From an uncultured Bacteroidales bacterium (lineage in GTDB: Bacteria; Bacteroidota; Bacteroidia; Bacteroidales; P3): a DNA stretch of 64,000 nt. Positions 61,087 to 64,000 of this stretch are shown piece after piece. The DNA is taken from positions 135,709-199,708 of the forward strand of contig CAJTPR010000004.1 of NCBI GenBank assembly GCA_910578275.1, read 5' to 3'. Below the pieces are notes generated by a model that was given only the letters and a program-made list of their open reading frames with translations, did no database searches and had not been told where the DNA came from. The translations under genes and the position numbers were made by a program. How positions within the stretch are numbered: the stretch's first letter is position 1; each line of letters starts with the position of its first letter.

Positions 61087-61733
61087 ATTATATATTCCAG
61101 CAGTTCCGGAAAAGAATCGATGACAAACGTCGCTCCGGCACAGACCAGTTCGTCACGGGCGGCGTTACCGTACGTCACCCCGACCGTGCGGCAATACGCC
61201 CCGTTTCCCATGGCCATATCGACCGGCATGTCGCCGACCACCAAGGCATGTTCCGCCTCCCTGTCAAGAATCTCCAATGTTTTCAGCACCGGCTCCGGAT
61301 GAGGCTTGGCGTTGACCACGTCGTCGGCTCCGAGCAGCAAGCGGAAATAATCCCTGATACCGTTCTCCTTGCAAAATTCCAGCAACGAGGGGCTGTTTCG
61401 GGAAGAAGCTATCGTCATGTCCAGTCCCCGACGGTACAACTCGTCCAATGTATCCTTCACGCCGGGATAAAGCATGGGCGGAAACTTGCGCTTGTTCTCG
61501 TTGAAAATACGGCGATAGGCATCCACGCATTCATCCAGACGCAAGCTGGCGAATCCGGGATAAAGCTGCCTGAACCCTTCCTTGAGCGGCAGACCGATGG
61601 TGGCCTGGCAGGCGGCATCCGTCCTGGATTCGAGTTCCATTTCCCTTATGACCCTCCGGTAGGTAGAAAGAATCGTAGCCGTGGTATCGGCCAACGTTCC
61701 ATCGAAGTCGAATATGATCAATCTTGTCCGCAT
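61083..61733 (-). CDS. HAD-family phosphatase (phosphoglycolate-phosphatase-like)
   Basis: 216 residues of the haloacid dehalogenase superfamily: nucleophile D9 and D11 in IIFDFDGTLADTT, a helical cap with PGFASLRLDECVDAYRR, the Ser of MTIASSRNSPSLL, the Lys of NAKPHPEPVL and VVGDMPVDMAMGNGAY. It resembles Gph/pyrophosphatase PpaX. ATG 61733 fits the fold start; an in-frame ATG five codons upstream (61748) lies deeper within the macro gene. It overlaps macro by 16 bases and the beta-lactamase by 4 bases. Confidence 0.92.
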   Translation of the reverse strand: MRTRLIIFDFDGTLADTTATILSTYRRVIREMELESRTDAACQATIGLPLKEGFRQLYPGFASLRLDECVDAYRRIFNENKRKFPPMLYPGVKDTLDELYRRGLDMTIASSRNSPSLLEFCKENGIRDYFRLLLGADDVVNAKPHPEPVLKTLEILDREAEHALVVGDMPVDMAMGNGAYCRTVGVTYGNAARDELVCAGATFVIDSFPELLEYII

Positions 61734-62215
61734 AAGACCCGATAACATCCATAATCCTCATCAAGGAAACAACAGAATACGACTTTTCCGCCATAAGCGT
61801 GTCCCCGGACGGCCTTGACGGCTATCTCGGCGGCAAACGGGCGCGGGAATCGATAGGCTCCCGTGCTGATGCAAGGAAAGGCTATGCTCGAGATGTCGTT
61901 TTCCTCCGCCAAGTCAAGGGCTGTCTTGTAGCATGAGGCCAGAAGCCCCGCCTCGTTCCGGCAGCCCCCGTTCCATACGGGGCCGACGGTATGAATCACT
62001 TTCCTGCAAGGCAAGCGGAAAGCATCCGTCATCTTGCTCTGCCCGGCCGCACACCCGCCAAGCAGGCGGCATGCCGCCAAAAGCTCCGGTCCGGCGGCGC
62101 GATGAATCGCGCCGTCCACTCCGCCGCCACCCAGCAACGAACTGTTGGCCGCATTGACGATGGCATCGACCGCCAGCGTGGTCAAGTCGCCTTTTAGTAT
62201 CTCTATCGATTTCAT
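61718..62215 (-). CDS. Macro-domain protein (ADP-ribose-binding)
   Basis: 165 residues covering one macro domain: LKGDLTTLAVDAIVNAANSSLLGGGGVDGAIHRAAGPELLAACR, KVIHTVGPVW and AFPCISTGAYRFP. This is the TARG1/YmdB-type arrangement with the NAANxxLxGGGGVDGAIH loop; likely removes O-acetyl or ADP-ribosyl groups. ATG 62215 begins the domain; the frame opens much earlier but only in tRNA-flanking DNA. First gene of the macro-HAD-beta-lactamase-EEP cluster. Confidence 0.93.
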   Translation of the reverse strand: MKSIEILKGDLTTLAVDAIVNAANSSLLGGGGVDGAIHRAAGPELLAACRLLGGCAAGQSKMTDAFRLPCRKVIHTVGPVWNGGCRNEAGLLASCYKTALDLAEENDISSIAFPCISTGAYRFPRPFAAEIAVKAVRGHAYGGKVVFCCFLDEDYGCYRVLCGQD

Positions 62216-62294
62216 GATGAATACGAATCGAAACGTCTTGTCTGAAAATCCGGACACACGCCACCTCTCGGCCGGAAGCGCAAATAAACGAAAA

Positions 62295-62324
62295 AGCCCC
62301 GGAACTGCCAAGCAATCCGGGGCT
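62295..62324 (-). terminator. Terminator of tRNA-Ser
   Basis: Stem AGCCCCGGA with TCCGGGGCT around a 12-base loop, followed by TTTTTCG on the minus strand. It lies 33 bases downstream of the tRNA. Confidence 0.88.
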
Positions 62325-62356
62325 ATCCTTCCGACCCTTTCAGAAGTCGGACATCG

Positions 62357-62442
62357 CGGAAAGACAGGGATTCGAACCCTGGGTGCCCAAAGGGCACAAC
62401 GGTTTTCGAGACCGCCCCGATCGACCACTCCGGCATCTTTCC
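62357..62442 (-). tRNA. tRNA-Ser (anticodon CGA)
   Basis: 86 bases that fold as a class II tRNA: 7-bp acceptor GGAAAGA/TCTTTCC with discriminator G, D arm, anticodon loop CTCGAAA giving anticodon CGA (codon UCG), a long variable arm (GTGCCC TTT GGGCAC), and T arm CAGGG-TTCGAAT-CCCTG. The CCA end is not encoded. A minus-strand TACCTTTG box lies 37 bases upstream. Confidence 0.96.
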
Positions 62443-62478
62443 TTGGTCAACGGCATAAGCCGCCCGTGCAACGGGCTG

Positions 62479-62486
62479 CAAAGGTA
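62479..62486 (-). promoter_or_regulatory. Predicted -7 box for tRNA-Ser
   Basis: Minus-strand TACCTTTG then C, with TTTTG 14 bases further upstream (short spacer). The tRNA begins 37 bases downstream. Confidence 0.5.
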
Positions 62487-62548
62487 GTAAAATATTTCGT
62501 CAAAAGGGAGCTCTCGGAAAAATATGCGGCGGAATCCTTCCTGCCACA

Positions 62549-62580
62549 TTTTGCGAATTACGATTTTCAGCGTATTTTCG
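62549..62580 (+). promoter_or_regulatory. Predicted promoter of the HD-domain gene
   Basis: TTTTG (62549-62553), 19-base spacer, TATTTTCG (62573-62580); the start codon is 39 bases downstream. A C-variant -7 box with a good -33 element. Confidence 0.5.
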
Positions 62581-62618
62581 AACCGTAGCCTCCCTGCCAC
62601 GGTCAAACGGACAAAGCC

Positions 62619-63257
62619 ATGAAAACACGCCCCGACCTCATCGGATATGTGGAAAACAACATCATTCCGCAATATGCAAATTTTGACAAGGCGCATCGCG
62701 AAGATCATGCACGCATGGTTATCGCACAAAGCCTGAAACTGGCTGCGAAGATGCCCGAGGTCAATTCCGAAATGGCCTATGTCGTAGCCGCATTCCATGA
62801 CCTCGGACTTGTCAACGGGCGCGAGAACCATCACCACGACTCCAAAACGATCCTCATGCGGGACGAATTCCTGAAAAGCCACTTTTCGGCCGAGGAAATC
62901 GCCTTGATGGGCGATGCGGTGGAGGACCATCGTGCTTCCAACCAGCAGAAACCCAGGAACGAATACGGACTGATCGTGGCCGAAGCCGACCGGTTCATCG
63001 AACCGGAGACCATCATCCGCCGTACTGTACAGTACGGCCTGACGCACTATCCCGAATTGGACCAAGAGGGCCATTACAGGCGGACTCTGCAACATCTCGC
63101 CGGAAAATACGGCCCTGACGGCTACCTGAAGATCTGGATTCCCTGGAGCGACAATGCCGACCGCCTCAAGAAACTGCACGAACTCATTGCCGACGAGGCG
63201 CGAATCAAGGATTTGTTTTTGCGGATTTACGGGGAGGAAACGGAGGAACGGGAGTAA
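62619..63257 (+). CDS. HD-domain phosphohydrolase-like protein
   Basis: 212 residues with an HD-type metal site: AHREDHARMV, AFHDLGLVNGREN (the H-D pair) and AVEDHRASNQQKPRNEYGLIVAEADRF with a late Asp. HD proteins act as nucleotide or phosphate-ester hydrolases; a small stand-alone version like this has no assigned substrate. It is transcribed from its own promoter next to tRNA-Ser and is the last intact gene before the hsdM remnant. Confidence 0.88.
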   Translation: MKTRPDLIGYVENNIIPQYANFDKAHREDHARMVIAQSLKLAAKMPEVNSEMAYVVAAFHDLGLVNGRENHHHDSKTILMRDEFLKSHFSAEEIALMGDAVEDHRASNQQKPRNEYGLIVAEADRFIEPETIIRRTVQYGLTHYPELDQEGHYRRTLQHLAGKYGPDGYLKIWIPWSDNADRLKKLHELIADEARIKDLFLRIYGEETEERE

Positions 63258-63355
63258 GAGGAACGCCATTTCGTCTACCCGAAGTACTCAACGGCAAGCT
63301 GAATAAGTAGCAACTACCACGAAAAACGAGGACATGTCAATTAAAATATCGGAGT
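63258..63355. other. Short intergenic stretch at the putative island border
   Basis: 98 bases between the HD gene and the hsdM remnant, with falling GC content. No gene is seen. A 15-codon plus-strand frame from ATG 63334 (MSIKISEFRTQTGIQ) extends into the remnant and is probably meaningless. Confidence 0.4.
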
Positions 63356-63943
63356 TTAGAACTCAAACGGGCATACAATAAAATACAACACTTTCATGCA
63401 GCCGATGCGCATCATCGAGGCATCGGAATCCGAACCGTAGAAAATCTCGCTCCGGTATCTGTTCCGGTTGTCGATATTCAGCAGTTCGTCGCCCTGATGT
63501 TCCGCAATGTATTTTGCCGCCTCCATAATGAACCCTGCCGAACCCATGGCAGGGTCACAAATGATGTCATCGAGCGTGGGACGCATCAGTTCCACCATCA
63601 TGCGGATAATGTGGCGAGGGGTGCGGAATTGTCCGTTGGTTCCCGATGCCGCCATCTTGCCAAGCATATAATCGTATATGTCGCCCATCATGTCCGCACC
63701 GTCAGATGCCAACTCTTCTATACCCTCGACTACACGTGACAACAACCGTGCATTGGTTATCTGAAAGACAGTATCCTCCATTGTCTGACTATATGCCGAG
63801 CCTTCGCCCCCGATATGCCGCAGGAAGATAAACGCATCGTTACGGACACGGTTCAGCATCTTTGCAGATTCCATATCCTTGAAGTTGTGCCAACGCATCT
63901 CTCTGTATGGCACTTCTTGGTCTGTATTTGGGTTATGCCACAT
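63356..63943 (-). pseudogene. Truncated type I restriction-modification methyltransferase (hsdM)
   Basis: 195 codons matching only the middle of HsdM: MWHNPNTDQEVPYREMRWHNFKDMESAKML, then the N-terminal helical region, QFRTPRHIIRMMVELM and AdoMet motif I in CDPAMGSAGF. It stops shortly after FYGSDSDASMMRIGCM, where the family would go on to the NPPF catalytic motif; instead the frame ends in KVLYFIVCPFEF and a stop. The N-terminal part is also missing: an in-frame stop (TAA) lies just upstream of this fragment. Both ends gone and no NPPF means no methyltransferase activity. It probably marks a deletion or rearrangement. Confidence 0.8.
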
Positions 63944-63965
63944 TCCGATGCAGCATATTTACATC

Positions 63966-63978
63966 ACTGATTATCAGT
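63966..63978. repeat. Palindrome near the right edge
   Basis: ACTGATTATCAGT, a 13-bp perfect inverted repeat with a central T, 23 bases upstream of the hsdM remnant in AT-rich DNA. It may be a recombinase or regulator site, but the window ends 22 bases on. Confidence 0.35.
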
Positions 63979-64000
63979 AACTATTCATTTTAATCGGTAC

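Overview
The window is high-GC, densely coded chromosomal DNA from a member of the Bacteroidetes, most likely the order Bacteroidales. Four things point there: a T9SS type B (gliding-motility-associated) C-terminal sorting domain, a complete Na+-translocating NADH:quinone reductase operon, Bacteroidetes-type -7 promoter boxes (TAnnTTTG) in front of many genes with few Shine-Dalgarno sites, and the gene orders rsfS-ftsH-LUD and yceD-rpmF-plsX-fabH. The family cannot be fixed by eye. A high-GC butyrate-capable lineage such as Rikenellaceae or Odoribacteraceae would fit.

Layout. 1-6281 (minus) carries ugd, a UDP-glucuronate decarboxylase, rfbD, rsfS, ftsH and the start of a LUD-domain gene: nucleotide-sugar synthesis followed by ribosome silencing and membrane proteolysis. 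6449-16635 (plus) carries an acyl-CoA synthetase, alaS, an M23 peptidase, a MerR-type regulator, lgt, two carboxypeptidase-regulatory-domain proteins (the second a TonB-dependent receptor) and a GNAT acetyltransferase. 16645-26001 (minus) has a secreted alpha/beta hydrolase, the phospholipid/fatty-acid operon yceD-rpmF-plsX-fabH, and a 1,754-residue T9SS surface protein. 26169-32816 holds glyA and mscL (plus), then a two-gene LysO-type exporter, a C_GCAxxG_C_C protein, an M20 amidohydrolase and an MsbA-like exporter (minus).

32974-38649 (minus) is the metabolic centrepiece: a 4-hydroxybutyrate pathway with 4-hydroxybutyryl-CoA dehydratase, a NifU-type Fe-S protein, 4-hydroxybutyrate CoA-transferase, 4-hydroxybutyrate dehydrogenase and CoA-dependent succinate-semialdehyde dehydrogenase. 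Together they convert succinyl-CoA to crotonyl-CoA, the entry to butyrate. 39149-43317 (plus) makes GDP-L-fucose (gmd, fcl and a phosphohexomutase) behind a 44-residue putative lipoprotein. 43322-47322 (minus) has MlaE/MlaF-type lipid transport with CvpA, a SprT-like metalloprotease and a DPM1-like glycosyltransferase. A DUF2027-Smr protein follows on the plus strand, then nqrABCDEF (minus, 48876-54827), an FtsX/LolE-like permease (plus) and an XRE regulator (minus).

From 56.6 kb the texture loosens. There is an AT-rich stretch of about 0.56 kb, a ribD-yigZ pair, a compact macro-domain / HAD / class A beta-lactamase / endonuclease-phosphatase cluster, a tRNA-Ser(CGA) with terminator, an HD-domain protein, and a truncated type I restriction methyltransferase (hsdM) at the right edge that suggests the border of a mobile or rearranged region.

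No CRISPR array, rRNA gene or intact insertion sequence was seen. The most notable points are the complete 4-hydroxybutyrate module with an embedded NifU-like gene that must start at TTG or GTG, a 48-bp coding repeat in rsfS, the unusual beta-lactamase cluster, and two flavours of -7 promoter box that differ in whether a -33 TTG is present.
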